Positions 55,955 to 64,000 of a stretch of DNA of 64,000 bases are shown here, one piece after another; position 1 is the first letter of the stretch; each line of letters opens with the position of its first letter. Both the position numbers and the translations under genes were made by a program. The notes beneath the pieces are model-generated. The model searched no databases, was not told the origin of the DNA, and was given only the letters and a program-made list of their open reading frames with translations. The stretch is from positions 1,116,001-1,180,000 of the forward strand of contig NZ_CP064655.1 of the NCBI RefSeq assembly GCF_018141525.1, written 5' to 3'. This DNA is from Miltoncostaea marina (GTDB taxonomy: Bacteria > Actinomycetota > Thermoleophilia > Miltoncostaeales > Miltoncostaeaceae).

Positions 55955-58900
55955 TCAGCCGATCAGCTCGATCCTGTCGATGTAGACGGCGTCGCCGGCG
56001 ACGGCGCTCTTCTGGCCGATGTAGATCTCGATGCGGTTGCCGCTGGCCCCGGCCACCAGCTGGGCGTCGACCAGCTGGAAGGTGTCGGTCAGCGTGACGG
56101 TGCCGCCGGCGACGGTGCGGATCAGCGCGTTGGCCGAGTTGCGCTCGCGCAGGAAGATCTCGACCGGCTTGCCGACCGCCGAGGGGCTGGCGGCCTTCAT
56201 CCAGGCCCGGCCCGTGTAGGTGGTGCCGCCGACCGCGTTCATCACCGAGGTCGGCGAGTCGTCGATCGTGAACGAGGTGCCGGCGGTGCGGGTGACCTTC
56301 ACCGCGCGCTGGCCGCTGGGGGCGTCGGCGAGCACGTCGCGCGACAGGCTCGCCTGCCAGGTGGTCCAGCCCGACACGTCCGACTCGAAGTCCCCGTTGG
56401 TGACGAAGTTGGTGCCCGAGCCGCCGCCGGTGGCGACGGTGAGCGCGCGGCTGGCCGTGGCGGTGGCGCCGTCGTCGTCGGTCACCCGCAGCCGCACGGT
56501 GACCGGGCCCGCCGCGGAGTAGGTGAAGGTCGGGTTGGCCGCCGTCGAGTCGTCGTACTGGCCGTCGCCGTCGAGGTCCCAGGCCCGGGCGGCGATCGTG
56601 CCGTCGGCGTCGCTGGAGCCGTCGGTGAAGCTGACCTGCTGGCCGACCGTCGGCGTCAGGGTGCTGGCGGTGAAGGCGGCGGTCGGGGGCTGGTTGACCG
56701 GCGCCGTGGAGCCGACGGTCAGGTCGCGGCTGGCCGTGCCGGTGGCGCCGTCGTCGTCGGTCACCCGCAGCCGCACGGTGACCGGGCCCGCCGCGGAGTA
56801 GGTGAAGGTCGGGTTGGCCGCCGTCGAGTCGTCGTACTGGCCGTCGCCGTCGAGGTCCCAGGCCCGGGCGGCGATCGTGCCGTCGGCGTCGCTGGAGCCG
56901 TCGGTGAAGCTGACCTGCTGGCCGACCGTCGGCGTCAGGGTGCTGGCGGTGAAGGCGGCGGTCGGGGGCTGGTTGACCGGCGGCGGCGGGGCGCCCGAGC
57001 CGTCGCTGAGCTCGATCCTGTCGATGTAGACGGCGTCGCCGGCGACGGCGCTCTTCTGGCCGATGTAGATCTCGATGCGGTTGCCGCTGGCCCCGGCCAC
57101 CAGCTGGGCGTCGACCAGCTGGAAGGTGTCGGTCAGCGTGACGGTGCCGCCGGCGACGGTGCGGATCAGCGCGTTGGCCGAGTTGCGCTCGCGCAGGAAG
57201 ATCTCGACCGGCTTGCCGACCGCCGAGGGGCTGGCGGCCTTCATCCAGGCCCGGCCCGTGTAGGTGGTGCCGCCGACCGCGTTCATCACCGAGGTCGGCG
57301 AGTCGTCGATCGTGAACGAGGTGCCGGCGGTGCGGGTGACCTTCACCGCGCGCTGGCCGCTGGGGGCGTCGGCGAGCACGTCGCGCGACAGGCTCGCCTG
57401 CCAGGTGGTCCAGCCCGACACGTCCGACTCGAAGTCCCCGTTGGTGACGAAGTTGGTGCCCGAGCCGCCGCCGGTGGCGACGGTGAGCGCGCGGCTGGCC
57501 GTGGCGGTGGCGCCGTCGTCGTCGGTCACCCGCAGCCGCACGGTGACCGGGCCCGCCGCGGAGTAGGTGAAGGTCGGGTTGGCCGCCGTCGAGTCGTCGT
57601 ACTGGCCGTCGCCGTCGAGGTCCCAGGCCCGGGCGGCGATCGTGCCGTCGGCGTCGCTGGAGCCGTCGGTGAAGCTGACCTGCTGGCCGACCGTCGGCGT
57701 CAGGGTGCTGGCGGTGAAGGCGGCGGTCGGGGGCTGGTTGACCGGCGCCGTGGAGCCGACGGTCAGGTCGCGGCTGGCCGTGCCGGTGGCGCCGTCGTCG
57801 TCGGTCACCCGCAGCCGCACGGTGACCGGGCCCGCCGCGGAGTAGGTGAAGGTCGGGTTGGCCGCCGTCGAGTCGTCGTACTGGCCGTCGCCGTCGAGGT
57901 CCCAGGCCCGGGCGGCGATCGTGCCGTCGGCGTCGCTGGAGCCGTCGGTGAAGCTGACCTGCTGGCCGACCGTCGGCGTCAGGGTGCTGGCGGTGAAGGC
58001 GGCGGTCGGGGGCTGGTTGACCGGCGCCGTGGAGCCGACGGTCAGGTCGCGGCTGGCCGTGCCGGTGGCGCCGTCGTCGTCGGTCACCCGCAGCCGCACG
58101 GTGACCGGGCCCGCCGCGGAGTAGGTGAAGGTCGGGTTGGCCGCCGTCGAGTCGTCGTACTGGCCGTCGCCGTCGAGGTCCCAGGCCCGGGCGGCGATCG
58201 TGCCGTCGGCGTCGCTGGAGCCGTCGGTGAAGCTGACCTGCTGGCCGACGGTCGGCGTCAGGGTGCTCGCCGTGAAGGCGGCCGTCGGCGGCTGGTTGAC
58301 CGGCGCCGTGGGGCCGACGGTCAGGTCGCGGCCGGCCGTGCCGGTGGCGCCGTCGTCGTCGGTCACCCGCAGCCGCACGGTGACCGGGCCCGCCGCGGAG
58401 TAGGTGAAGGTCGGGTTGGCCGCGGTCGAGTCGTCGTACTGGCCGTCGCCGTCGAGGTCCCAGGCGCGGGCGGCGATCGTGCCGTCGGCGTCGCTGGAGC
58501 CGTCGGTGAAGCTGACCTGCTGGCCGACCGTCGGCGTCAGGGTGCTGGCGGTGAAGGCGGCCGTCGGCGGCTGGTTGGGGTCGGGCTCGGTCACGACGAT
58601 CGAGCGGGTGGCGGTGTCGCTTGCGCCGTCGTCGTCGGTGACCCGCAGGCTGACGGTGACCGCGCCGGGGGTCGTGTAGGTGAAGGTCGGGTTGGCGGCC
58701 GTCGAGTCGTCGAACTGGCCGTCGCCGTCGAGGTCCCAGGCCCGGGCGGCGATCGTGCCGTCGGCGTCGGTGGAGGTGTCGGTGAACTGGACCTGGTGGC
58801 CGACGGACGGGATCTGCGTGGAGGCCTCGAAGTCGGCGTCGGGCGGCGTGTTGGTGGGCGGCGGCACGGCGCCGTCGGTGAGCGTGATCTGGTCGACGTA

Positions 58901-60703
58901 GAAGGCGCTGCCGGTGCCCGCGGCGGTGTGGTCGAGGTAGAGGTCGATCCGGTTGGCCGCCGTCGCCGGCGTGTACTGCGCCGTGACCGTCTGCCAGCTG
59001 TCGGAGAGCGTGACCGGCGCGCTCGTCGTGGAGTCGACCCGGTCGCCGTCGGCCTCCTGCTCGCGCACGATCAGGCGCACGCTCTTGCCGACCGAGGCGG
59101 CGGAGGCGGCCTTCACGAAGGCGCGGCCGGTGTACGTCCTGCCGGCCACCGGCGCCGTCACCGAGGGCGGCGTGTCGTCGATGGTGAACGCGGTGCCGCC
59201 GGTGCGGGTGACCTTGGCGACCCAGACCCCGTTGGGGGCGTCGGCCATCTGCTCGCGCGACAGGCTGGCGTTCCAGGTGGTCCAGTTGGCCAGGCCGCTC
59301 TCGAAGTTGCCGTTGACCACGTGGTCGGTGCCGGGGTCGGGCGCCGGGTCGGGGTCGCCGGGGTCGGTGATCCCGATGACCACCTCGTCGAACGCGGTCG
59401 GCGTCGCCGTGCTGGTGGCGCGGATCGTCACCTGGCCGCCCGGCGGGACGGCGGCGGGCGCCCCGTAGAGGCCCGAGGCGGAGATCGTGCCGACGGTGGC
59501 GTTGCCGCCGGCGACCCCGTTGACCGACCAGCTGACGCCCGCCGGGCCGTTCGTGACGGTCGCGCTGAGCTGGGCGCTCGTGCCGAGGTCGAGGCTCGCC
59601 GGCGCGCCCGAGATGTCCACGCTCACCTGGCCCTGCCCCTGGCCGACGTTCATCGTGACCGCGGCGGCGGCCGGCGTGCGGGGGAACTGGCTGGCGGCGT
59701 CGCGGGCCGAGTAGGTGAACGAGTCGGGGCCGCTGTAGTTGCTCGCCGGGGTGTAGGTGAGCGAGGTGCTGGTGGTCTCGGAGCCGACCGCCAGCGCGGT
59801 GGTGCCGGCGCGCAGCGTGCCGTGGGCGGGGACGCTCTCGATGCGGAATCGCCGCTGGCCCAGCCCGCTGCCGAACTGGTCGGCCGCGAGGGTGACCGTC
59901 GAGGCCTGGTTGAGGGGGAGGGTCCCGGCGTTGACCGCCTTCGCCCGGTAGCCGCTGACGGTGGTCTGGGAGGTGGCGAACGTGACCTGGTTGTTGGCCT
60001 CGCTGACCTCCTCGATCACGTCGTCGGTGTCGATCTCGGCGGCGAGCCAGTAGGTGCCGGGCTGGACGTCGGACACGTCGACCCACTGCAGCGCCAGCTG
60101 GGCGCCGTAGCGGTCGCGCCAGCCGGCCGAGATGCCCATCTGGATCGAGCTGGCGTTGGGGTTGCCCTGCCAGCAGAAGTTGTTGTTGATGTAGACGGGC
60201 GTCGAGGGGCCGACGTTGGTCTCCCGGCGCTGGGTGTCCTCGAGGCAGAACCCGACCTTCTGCCCTGGCGCCACCTGGGCCGTCTTCGCCGAGTTCCACA
60301 GCGAGTAGCGCGCGATGCGCATGAGGTGGAAGTGGTTGTGGCCGTCGGCCGTCTCGAAGATGATCTGCGGCGGCCCGTTCGGCCGGGGCGTGGTCGCCTC
60401 CATGCCGTCGGGCGTGCGCACGTACTGGCGGACGGTGGTGAACTCGGCGCCCACGCGGTTGGAGCCGCGCACCTCGAACGGGCCGGGGCCGATGTTGTGC
60501 ACGTAGCCGTCGAAGCGCAGCAGCTTGGCCTGCGTCCCGTCCGGATACGTGTAGTCCTCGAAGACGGGGAAGGCCGGCGGGTCCGCCACCAGGTCGGGCA
60601 GGGTCGCGCCCGGCGGCGCGGAGAAGCCGACGATGGGCACCGCGGCGGCCAGCGCGGCCGCGATGATGAACAGGCCCATGACGAAGCGCCGACGTATGCC
60701 CAT
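55955..60703 (-). CDS. Giant secreted lysyl-oxidase-like protein with PKD and carbohydrate-binding-like repeats
   Basis: About 1,582 aa from ATG 60703 (GGGAGAG upstream; GTG 60721 possible). In order: signal peptide, lysyl-oxidase-like domain ('LPDLVADPPAFPVFEDYTY', copper-type 'DGHNHFHLMRIARYSLW', 'KVGFCLEDTQRRE'), two beta domains, a carbohydrate-binding-like jelly roll ('VNGNFESGLANWTTWN'), five PKD domains, a second jelly roll ('VTNGDFESDVSGWTTW'), two more PKD, and a third jelly roll ending 'VYIDRIELIG'. PKD units repeat every 93 aa. No wall anchor is visible. Probably an adhesive or matrix-crosslinking surface protein. Confidence 0.88.
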   Translation of the reverse strand: MGIRRRFVMGLFIIAAALAAAVPIVGFSAPPGATLPDLVADPPAFPVFEDYTYPDGTQAKLLRFDGYVHNIGPGPFEVRGSNRVGAEFTTVRQYVRTPDGMEATTPRPNGPPQIIFETADGHNHFHLMRIARYSLWNSAKTAQVAPGQKVGFCLEDTQRRETNVGPSTPVYINNNFCWQGNPNASSIQMGISAGWRDRYGAQLALQWVDVSDVQPGTYWLAAEIDTDDVIEEVSEANNQVTFATSQTTVSGYRAKAVNAGTLPLNQASTVTLAADQFGSGLGQRRFRIESVPAHGTLRAGTTALAVGSETTSTSLTYTPASNYSGPDSFTYSARDAASQFPRTPAAAAVTMNVGQGQGQVSVDISGAPASLDLGTSAQLSATVTNGPAGVSWSVNGVAGGNATVGTISASGLYGAPAAVPPGGQVTIRATSTATPTAFDEVVIGITDPGDPDPAPDPGTDHVVNGNFESGLANWTTWNASLSREQMADAPNGVWVAKVTRTGGTAFTIDDTPPSVTAPVAGRTYTGRAFVKAASAASVGKSVRLIVREQEADGDRVDSTTSAPVTLSDSWQTVTAQYTPATAANRIDLYLDHTAAGTGSAFYVDQITLTDGAVPPPTNTPPDADFEASTQIPSVGHQVQFTDTSTDADGTIAARAWDLDGDGQFDDSTAANPTFTYTTPGAVTVSLRVTDDDGASDTATRSIVVTEPDPNQPPTAAFTASTLTPTVGQQVSFTDGSSDADGTIAARAWDLDGDGQYDDSTAANPTFTYSAAGPVTVRLRVTDDDGATGTAGRDLTVGPTAPVNQPPTAAFTASTLTPTVGQQVSFTDGSSDADGTIAARAWDLDGDGQYDDSTAANPTFTYSAAGPVTVRLRVTDDDGATGTASRDLTVGSTAPVNQPPTAAFTASTLTPTVGQQVSFTDGSSDADGTIAARAWDLDGDGQYDDSTAANPTFTYSAAGPVTVRLRVTDDDGATGTASRDLTVGSTAPVNQPPTAAFTASTLTPTVGQQVSFTDGSSDADGTIAARAWDLDGDGQYDDSTAANPTFTYSAAGPVTVRLRVTDDDGATATASRALTVATGGGSGTNFVTNGDFESDVSGWTTWQASLSRDVLADAPSGQRAVKVTRTAGTSFTIDDSPTSVMNAVGGTTYTGRAWMKAASPSAVGKPVEIFLRERNSANALIRTVAGGTVTLTDTFQLVDAQLVAGASGNRIEIYIGQKSAVAGDAVYIDRIELSDGSGAPPPPVNQPPTAAFTASTLTPTVGQQVSFTDGSSDADGTIAARAWDLDGDGQYDDSTAANPTFTYSAAGPVTVRLRVTDDDGATGTASRDLTVGSTAPVNQPPTAAFTASTLTPTVGQQVSFTDGSSDADGTIAARAWDLDGDGQYDDSTAANPTFTYSAAGPVTVRLRVTDDDGATATASRALTVATGGGSGTNFVTNGDFESDVSGWTTWQASLSRDVLADAPSGQRAVKVTRTAGTSFTIDDSPTSVMNAVGGTTYTGRAWMKAASPSAVGKPVEIFLRERNSANALIRTVAGGTVTLTDTFQLVDAQLVAGASGNRIEIYIGQKSAVAGDAVYIDRIELIG
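55965..58700. repeat. 1,044-bp tandem duplication and 279-bp PKD repeats
   Basis: The block 55965-56984 recurs at 57009-58028 (offset exactly 1,044 bp) with no difference that I noticed; it encodes one jelly roll and two PKD domains. Inside and beyond it, PKD units repeat at 279-bp intervals (56523, 56802, 57567, 57846, 58125, 58404) with near-identical bases. Recent duplication or gene conversion is the simplest reading; such repeats are also prone to assembly error. Confidence 0.93.
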
Positions 60704-60816
60704 CGCGAGCGACTCTCCCACCTTCTGGCGGATGGGGTCACCTAGCCGAACGGGTGGGCGGCGACCTCGACCCGGCTGGGAGACATGAGCTTCAGCTTCG
60801 ACCTGACGGTGAGCAG

Positions 60817-61053
60817 ATGAGCGCCCGTCCCCCGCTCCGGGTGGGCGACGTGGTCGGCGTGCCGATCGGCGACGGCGTGGTGGCGGCGACGGTGATCGAG
60901 GACCGCGGCCCCCTCGGCCCCGGTGGCGAGCGGGTGGTGCGGCTGGCGCTCGGGGCGGGCGCCGGGCCTATGGCGCCGGGCTACCGCCTGGAGCTGCCCG
61001 TGGGCCGGCTGGTGGACCCGCCGCCGGACTGGGGCGCGCTCGTTGACAGGTGA
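60817..61053 (+). CDS. Small hypothetical protein (78 aa)
   Basis: Starts ATG 60817 after GGTGAGCAG. 'LRVGDVVGVPIGDGVVAATVI' and 'GERVVRLALGAGAGP' then 'YRLELPVGRLVDPPPDWG' describe a small beta-barrel (SH3- or CarD-like) fold. Its stop lies inside the operator of the next gene. Function unknown. Confidence 0.65.
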   Translation: MSARPPLRVGDVVGVPIGDGVVAATVIEDRGPLGPGGERVVRLALGAGAGPMAPGYRLELPVGRLVDPPPDWGALVDR

Positions 61054-61072
61054 CCTTTGGGTCACATAACGT
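61043..61072 (+). promoter_or_regulatory. Promoter with palindromic operator for the ArsR-SRPBCC gene
   Basis: -35 TTGACA (61043-61048), -10 TAACGT (61067-61072), spacer 18 bp, start codon 7 nt after the -10. The spacer holds a perfect inverted repeat GTGACC-TTTG-GGTCAC (61050-61065). An ArsR-type dimer bound here would block RNA polymerase, so autoregulation is likely. Confidence 0.75.
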
Positions 61073-61079
61073 CGCCGCC

Positions 61080-61832
61080 ATGGACGCGGTGTTCAGGGCG
61101 CTGGCCGACCCCACCCGGCGGGCCCTGCTCGATGAGCTCTTCCGCCAGGACGGCCAGGCGCTGGGGGCGCTGGAGGCGCGCTTCGCGATGTCGCGCTTCG
61201 GCGTGATGAAGCACCTGCGGGTGCTGGAGGAGGCCGGCCTCGTCGTCACCCGGCGGCGCGGCCGCGAGAAGCTGCACTTCCTGAACCCGGTCCCGATCCG
61301 GCTCGTCCACGACCGGTGGGTGAGCAAGTACGCCGAGCCCTGGGCCGCGGGGCTCAGCGACCTCAAGCAGCGACTGGAGACCGTCATGGAGAAGGTGTTC
61401 GAGATCTACATCCGCACCACCCCGGAGCGCCTCTGGGAGGCGATCACCGACGGCGAGACCCGGCGCAAGTACAACTTCGGCGTGGCGGTGGAGTCGGAGT
61501 GGACGCCGGGCGCGCCGATCACCACCACCCACCCGAAGGCCGGCGGGCCGCTCGGCGAGGGCGAGGTGCTCGAGGTCGATCCTCCGCGCCGCCTGGTGCA
61601 CACCATGCGGGCGCTGTGGAGCGACGAGGTGCGCGACGAGGGGTTCTCGCGGGTCACCTGGGAGATCGAGCCGGTGGGCGACTCGTGCCGGCTGCTGCTG
61701 ACCCACGACCGGCTGCGCGAGGGCGCCAGCGCGGAGCTCTACGGCGGCTGGCCGATGATCCTCTCTGGCCTGAAGACCTGGCTCGAGACCGGGGAGCTGC
61801 TGACCACCCCGGGCTCGCTGATGTACGCCTAG
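61080..61832 (+). CDS. ArsR-type regulator fused to SRPBCC (AHSA1-like) domain
   Basis: 250 aa. Residues 1-95: winged helix, 'VFRALADPTRRALLDELFRQ', 'LEARFAMSRFGVMKHLRVLEEAGLV', without Cys metal ligands. Residues ~110-250: START/SRPBCC barrel, 'FEIYIRTTPERLWEAITDGE', 'VLEVDPPRRLVHTMRALW', 'GWPMILSGLKTWLETGE'. The barrel probably binds a small hydrophobic ligand that controls DNA binding. Its stop codon (TAG 61830-61832) lies in the CTAG duplication of a small insertion. Confidence 0.88.
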   Translation: MDAVFRALADPTRRALLDELFRQDGQALGALEARFAMSRFGVMKHLRVLEEAGLVVTRRRGREKLHFLNPVPIRLVHDRWVSKYAEPWAAGLSDLKQRLETVMEKVFEIYIRTTPERLWEAITDGETRRKYNFGVAVESEWTPGAPITTTHPKAGGPLGEGEVLEVDPPRRLVHTMRALWSDEVRDEGFSRVTWEIEPVGDSCRLLLTHDRLREGASAELYGGWPMILSGLKTWLETGELLTTPGSLMYA

Positions 61833-61992
61833 GAGCCTGTCGAAGAAGTCGGCCACGCGCCCGCCGGCCGCACACCGTCGCCCTCCGGCGTCCGCGTCAA
61901 CGCCGATGCACCCGGCATCGGCCGCGGCCATCCGGATGGCCCGGTGTTCGCTCGGCGGATCGCGCGCCCTCTGTTCTCCGACGTGCTCCTAG
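61829..61992. mobile_element. MITE-like inverted-repeat insertion with CTAG duplication
   Basis: CTAG (61829-61832) and CTAG (61989-61992) flank 156 bp whose ends are imperfect inverted repeats: GGAGCCTGTCGAAGAA at the left and, read from the right, GGAGCACGTCGGAGAA (13 of 16). CTAG target duplications are typical of IS5-group elements. The insertion contains no gene. It gives stop codons to the ArsR gene on one side and to the phosphatase gene on the other. Confidence 0.78.
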
Positions 61993-63542
61993 CCCGCCTC
62001 GCCCCCGGCGGCCGGCTCGGCGCCCGCCCCGGTGGCCCTGAGCACCAGCAGGGCGCGGTCGTCGCGCTCGCCGCGGCGGTGGGTGAAGTCGGCGACCGCG
62101 CGCTCGAGGGCGTCGGCGAGCTCCTCGGCGGAGCCGCCGGCCGCCCCGGCCAGGGCGCCCAGCAGGCGTTCGTCGCCGAACAGCTCGCCGTCGTCGCCGC
62201 GCGCCTCGGTGTAGCCGTCGGTGTAGAGCACCAGCGCGTCGCCCGGGGCCAGCGTCACGTGGGCGTCGTGCACCCGCATCGGCGTGCCGGCCGCGAGAAG
62301 GGTCCCGATGCGCCCGACCGGCTGGGCGCCGCCGCGGCGGCGCACGAGCACCGGCTGCGGGTGGCCGCCGAGGGCCACACGGGCATCGGCGCCGGCCGGG
62401 CCCGGGCGCATCACGACGAGGGCCAGGGTGAGGAAGCGGTCGGTCTCGGGGTGGTGCTCGCGGATGATCCGGTCGAGCTCGGTGACGGCGGTCGCGGGCT
62501 CGCCGGGGTGGCGCTCGATGAGCGGCACGAGGGTGTAGCGGGCGAGCGCGGTGACCGCGGCGGCCTCGACGCCCCTGCCGCAGACGTCGCCCACGAACGC
62601 GGCGACCCCGAACGCGGGCCCCCACAGGACCTCGTAGAAGTCGCCGCCCACGTCGAGTGCGCCGCTGGCCGTGGCGTAGCGGGTGGCGATGTCGAGGCCC
62701 TCGACCGGCGGGATGCCCCGGGGCAGCAGGCTCTGCTGCAGCGCCATCACCAGCCGCTCGCGCTCGCCCTCGGCGGCGGTGCGGGCCGTGATGTCGACCA
62801 CGAAGACGCCGAGGCCGGCCACCCGCCCCGAGCGGTCGCGCAGGGGGTAGACGCGCTCCAGCCAGACGCCCGGCTCGCCGGTGCCGGTGATGCCGTGGAC
62901 GTGGAACTCGGTGGTGCGCCCGCGCAGCGCGTCGCGGAAGTAGGGCAGGTATGCCTGCGGCGGCAGCTGCGGCAGGAGCTCCATCGGCGTGCGGCCGATG
63001 TGCTCCTCCACCGTGAAGCCGTTCATCGCGGCCAGCTCGCGGTTGACGCGCACGAAGCGCATCTCGCGGTCGAACTGGGCGAACCCGACCGGGGCGTGCG
63101 TGATGATGCCCTCGAGCAGGTGCTCGACGTCGCGGCGCTCGGTGACGTCGACGCCGGAGGGCAGCAGCCGGGTGACGCGCCCGTCGGCGTCGCGCAGCGG
63201 CTCGATGCGGAAGTCGACCACCATGCGGCGGTCGTCGGACACGCGCACCTCGGCGTCGTAGCGCACGCCGTCGCCGGCGGCCGCGCGGGCGACGGCGGCG
63301 CGCAGGCGCTCCTGCTCCGGGCCGCTCCACGACCACCAGGGGGTCTCCCAGAGGGGCAGGCCGATGACGTCATCGGGGCGCAGGCCCGCGGTCTCGAGCG
63401 CGGCGGAGTTGGACTCGACCACGACGCCGTCGGGCCTGAGCAGCCCGGCGAAGGCGACCAGGCTGTCGAGCACGGCCACCACGAGGTCGCGCTCGGAGCC
63501 CGCGTCCGCCAGGTGCCCCGCCCCGGCTTCGTCCGTGACCAT
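61989..63542 (-). CDS. PAS-PAS-PP2C (SpoIIE/RsbU-type) phosphatase
   Basis: 517 aa from ATG 63542. Two PAS domains (~25-145, ~150-275; '[21 protein letters not shown]' between them) and a PP2C domain with '[21 protein letters not shown]', metal motifs '[13 protein letters not shown]' and '[18 protein letters not shown]', '[14 protein letters not shown]' and '[17 protein letters not shown]'. It probably dephosphorylates an anti-sigma-factor antagonist in a stress cascade. The stop (TAG) is in the CTAG copy of the inserted element, so the native C-terminus may have been altered. Confidence 0.9.
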   Translation of the reverse strand: MVTDEAGAGHLADAGSERDLVVAVLDSLVAFAGLLRPDGVVVESNSAALETAGLRPDDVIGLPLWETPWWSWSGPEQERLRAAVARAAAGDGVRYDAEVRVSDDRRMVVDFRIEPLRDADGRVTRLLPSGVDVTERRDVEHLLEGIITHAPVGFAQFDREMRFVRVNRELAAMNGFTVEEHIGRTPMELLPQLPPQAYLPYFRDALRGRTTEFHVHGITGTGEPGVWLERVYPLRDRSGRVAGLGVFVVDITARTAAEGERERLVMALQQSLLPRGIPPVEGLDIATRYATASGALDVGGDFYEVLWGPAFGVAAFVGDVCGRGVEAAAVTALARYTLVPLIERHPGEPATAVTELDRIIREHHPETDRFLTLALVVMRPGPAGADARVALGGHPQPVLVRRRGGAQPVGRIGTLLAAGTPMRVHDAHVTLAPGDALVLYTDGYTEARGDDGELFGDERLLGALAGAAGGSAEELADALERAVADFTHRRGERDDRALLVLRATGAGAEPAAGGEAG

Positions 63543-63605
63543 CGCCCCCCGTCCGGTGTCGCGCTGCGGCGTCGATTGTACGGCGCGCCGTCCGGGCGGA
63601 CGCGC

Positions 63606-63611
63606 TACTCT
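63606..63611 (+). promoter_or_regulatory. -10 box TACTCT of the cold-shock gene
   Basis: TACTCT lies about 108 nt before the ATG at 63720, implying a ~100-nt leader, as is common for cold-shock genes whose leader RNA responds to temperature. Confidence 0.4.
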
Positions 63612-63719
63612 GCGCGCGGCGGGCCAACCGGGTCCGCCGGAATCGCGTGGATGATGGGACGTCGGTGGGCCTCGGCTCGGCGGGTCTTCAGTTTCCTCGC
63701 CGAGTACGAAGGATGTGCA

Positions 63720-63926
63720 ATGCCCGAAGGCGTCGTGAAGTGGTTCTCGCAGGAGAAGGGGTACGGGTTCATCACCCCGGACGACGGTGGCAAGGACCTC
63801 TTCGTCCACTTCTCCGAGATCCAGGGCAGCGGGTTCCGCAACCTGGACGACGGCCAGCGCGTCAGCTTCGAGGCCCAGGAGGGCCCGAAGGGCCCCCAGG
63901 CCGCGAACGTGTCGCCGCTCGCGTAG
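63720..63926 (+). CDS. Cold-shock domain protein
   Basis: 68 aa. '[20 protein letters not shown]' (RNP1), '[15 protein letters not shown]' (RNP2) and '[21 protein letters not shown]' are the complete CspA fold, a nucleic-acid-binding OB domain acting as an RNA chaperone. GAAGGA lies 8 nt before the ATG. A strong hairpin follows. Confidence 0.96.
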   Translation: MPEGVVKWFSQEKGYGFITPDDGGKDLFVHFSEIQGSGFRNLDDGQRVSFEAQEGPKGPQAANVSPLA

Positions 63927-63949
63927 GACCACCTGCGATAGTGCGTGAC

Positions 63950-63979
63950 CGCGAGGCCGCCCCACGGGGCGGCCTCGCG
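63950..63979 (+). terminator. GC-rich hairpin after the cold-shock gene
   Basis: A 14-bp perfect stem CGCGAGGCCGCCCC / GGGGCGGCCTCGCG with only AC at the tip (effective loop 4 nt if the last pair opens). There is no T-run, as is usual in very GC-rich actinobacteria. Confidence 0.7.
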
Positions 63980-64000
63980 CGTTCCGGGGACCGGACGGGG

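Noticed and set aside
55965-58700. CRISPR array
   Set aside because: The regular repeats are 279 bp long and encode PKD domains in frame; there are no short repeats with unique spacers.
55925-60745. 1,606-codon plus-strand open frame
   Set aside because: It mirrors the giant PKD protein on the minus strand, and its own translation is low-complexity Gly/Arg/Asp without any domain.
63605-63965. Longer N-terminus of the PP2C phosphatase extending through the cold-shock gene
   Set aside because: The extension is antisense to the cold-shock gene and its leader. The PAS-PP2C protein has a good ATG at 63542.

Overview
The window is very GC-rich, densely coded DNA from an actinobacterium-like genome. 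GTG starts are common, stop/start overlaps of the ATGA or GTGA type are frequent, and many genes have a TANNNT -10 box only 6-8 nt before the start codon, which suggests leaderless transcription. The gene content (family 1 encapsulin with ferritin-like cargo, HD-GYP and GGDEF proteins, a CslA/GlxA-like polysaccharide locus, secreted lysyl-oxidase-like proteins) suggests a deep-branching actinobacterial class such as Thermoleophilia. That assignment is inference, because there is no rRNA in the window. The core chromosome runs from 1 to about 43.7 kb and from about 55.9 kb to the end; an integrated mobile element sits between.

Region by region. 1-5.6 kb: a partial PAP2-like gene, a 38-aa Cys-rich protein, five degenerate ~122-bp tandem repeats, a VOC protein, an alcohol dehydrogenase-like oxidoreductase overlapping a HerA-like ATPase, and a CitE-like lyase. 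5.7-18.3 kb: a large REC-PAS-GAF-GAF-GGDEF-HD-GYP protein, a two-component system, a GCS2 ligase, a thioesterase, a DrrAB-type ABC exporter with a HAD hydrolase, an acyl-CoA synthetase and MscL. 18.3-29.2 kb: a dead IS5-type transposase, a PAS-LuxR regulator, a lysyl-oxidase-like secreted protein, a SCO copper chaperone, tRNA-Gly, a membrane diguanylate cyclase, endonuclease IV, GltX and an encapsulin operon. 29.2-43.7 kb: surface-glycan genes, including two head-on truncated genes, a GH39-like protein, a Mn-riboswitch/TerC unit, and a copper-radical oxidase, GH26, GH6 and a cellulose-synthase-like glycosyltransferase with a PilZ domain.

43.7-55.1 kb is an 11.3-kb integrative element in tRNA-Pro(TGG), bounded by 46-bp direct repeats. 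It carries a tyrosine integrase behind a CRP-type palindrome, small genes, a PD-(D/E)XK-like protein, a two-sided iteron origin, a P-loop replication ATPase, a primase, an AlpA/Xis-like protein, an HGG-motif phage protein, an operon of unknown small genes, and a terminal cargo block with a second nuclease. I see no capsid, portal or conjugation gene. The int / AlpA / primase-helicase / ori content resembles a phage satellite. A third att copy bounds a 0.8-kb remnant of a second element carrying a frameshifted copy of the same PD-(D/E)XK-like cargo gene.

55.9-64 kb: a ~1,580-aa secreted lysyl-oxidase/PKD protein with an internal 1-kb duplication, an ArsR-SRPBCC regulator behind a palindromic operator, a small inverted-repeat element whose CTAG duplications supply the stop codons of both neighbours, a PAS-PP2C phosphatase and a cold-shock protein.

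The clearest joint functions are these. (1) A putative copper- and c-di-GMP-dependent cellulose-like glycan system: CslA-like GT2 with PilZ, GlxA-like AA5 oxidase, GH6, GH26, SCO chaperone and two cyclic-di-GMP enzymes. (2) An encapsulin iron-storage compartment. (3) A self-replicating satellite-like island with nuclease cargo. Several secreted-protein genes carry apparent frameshifts that could be assembly errors or real lesions.
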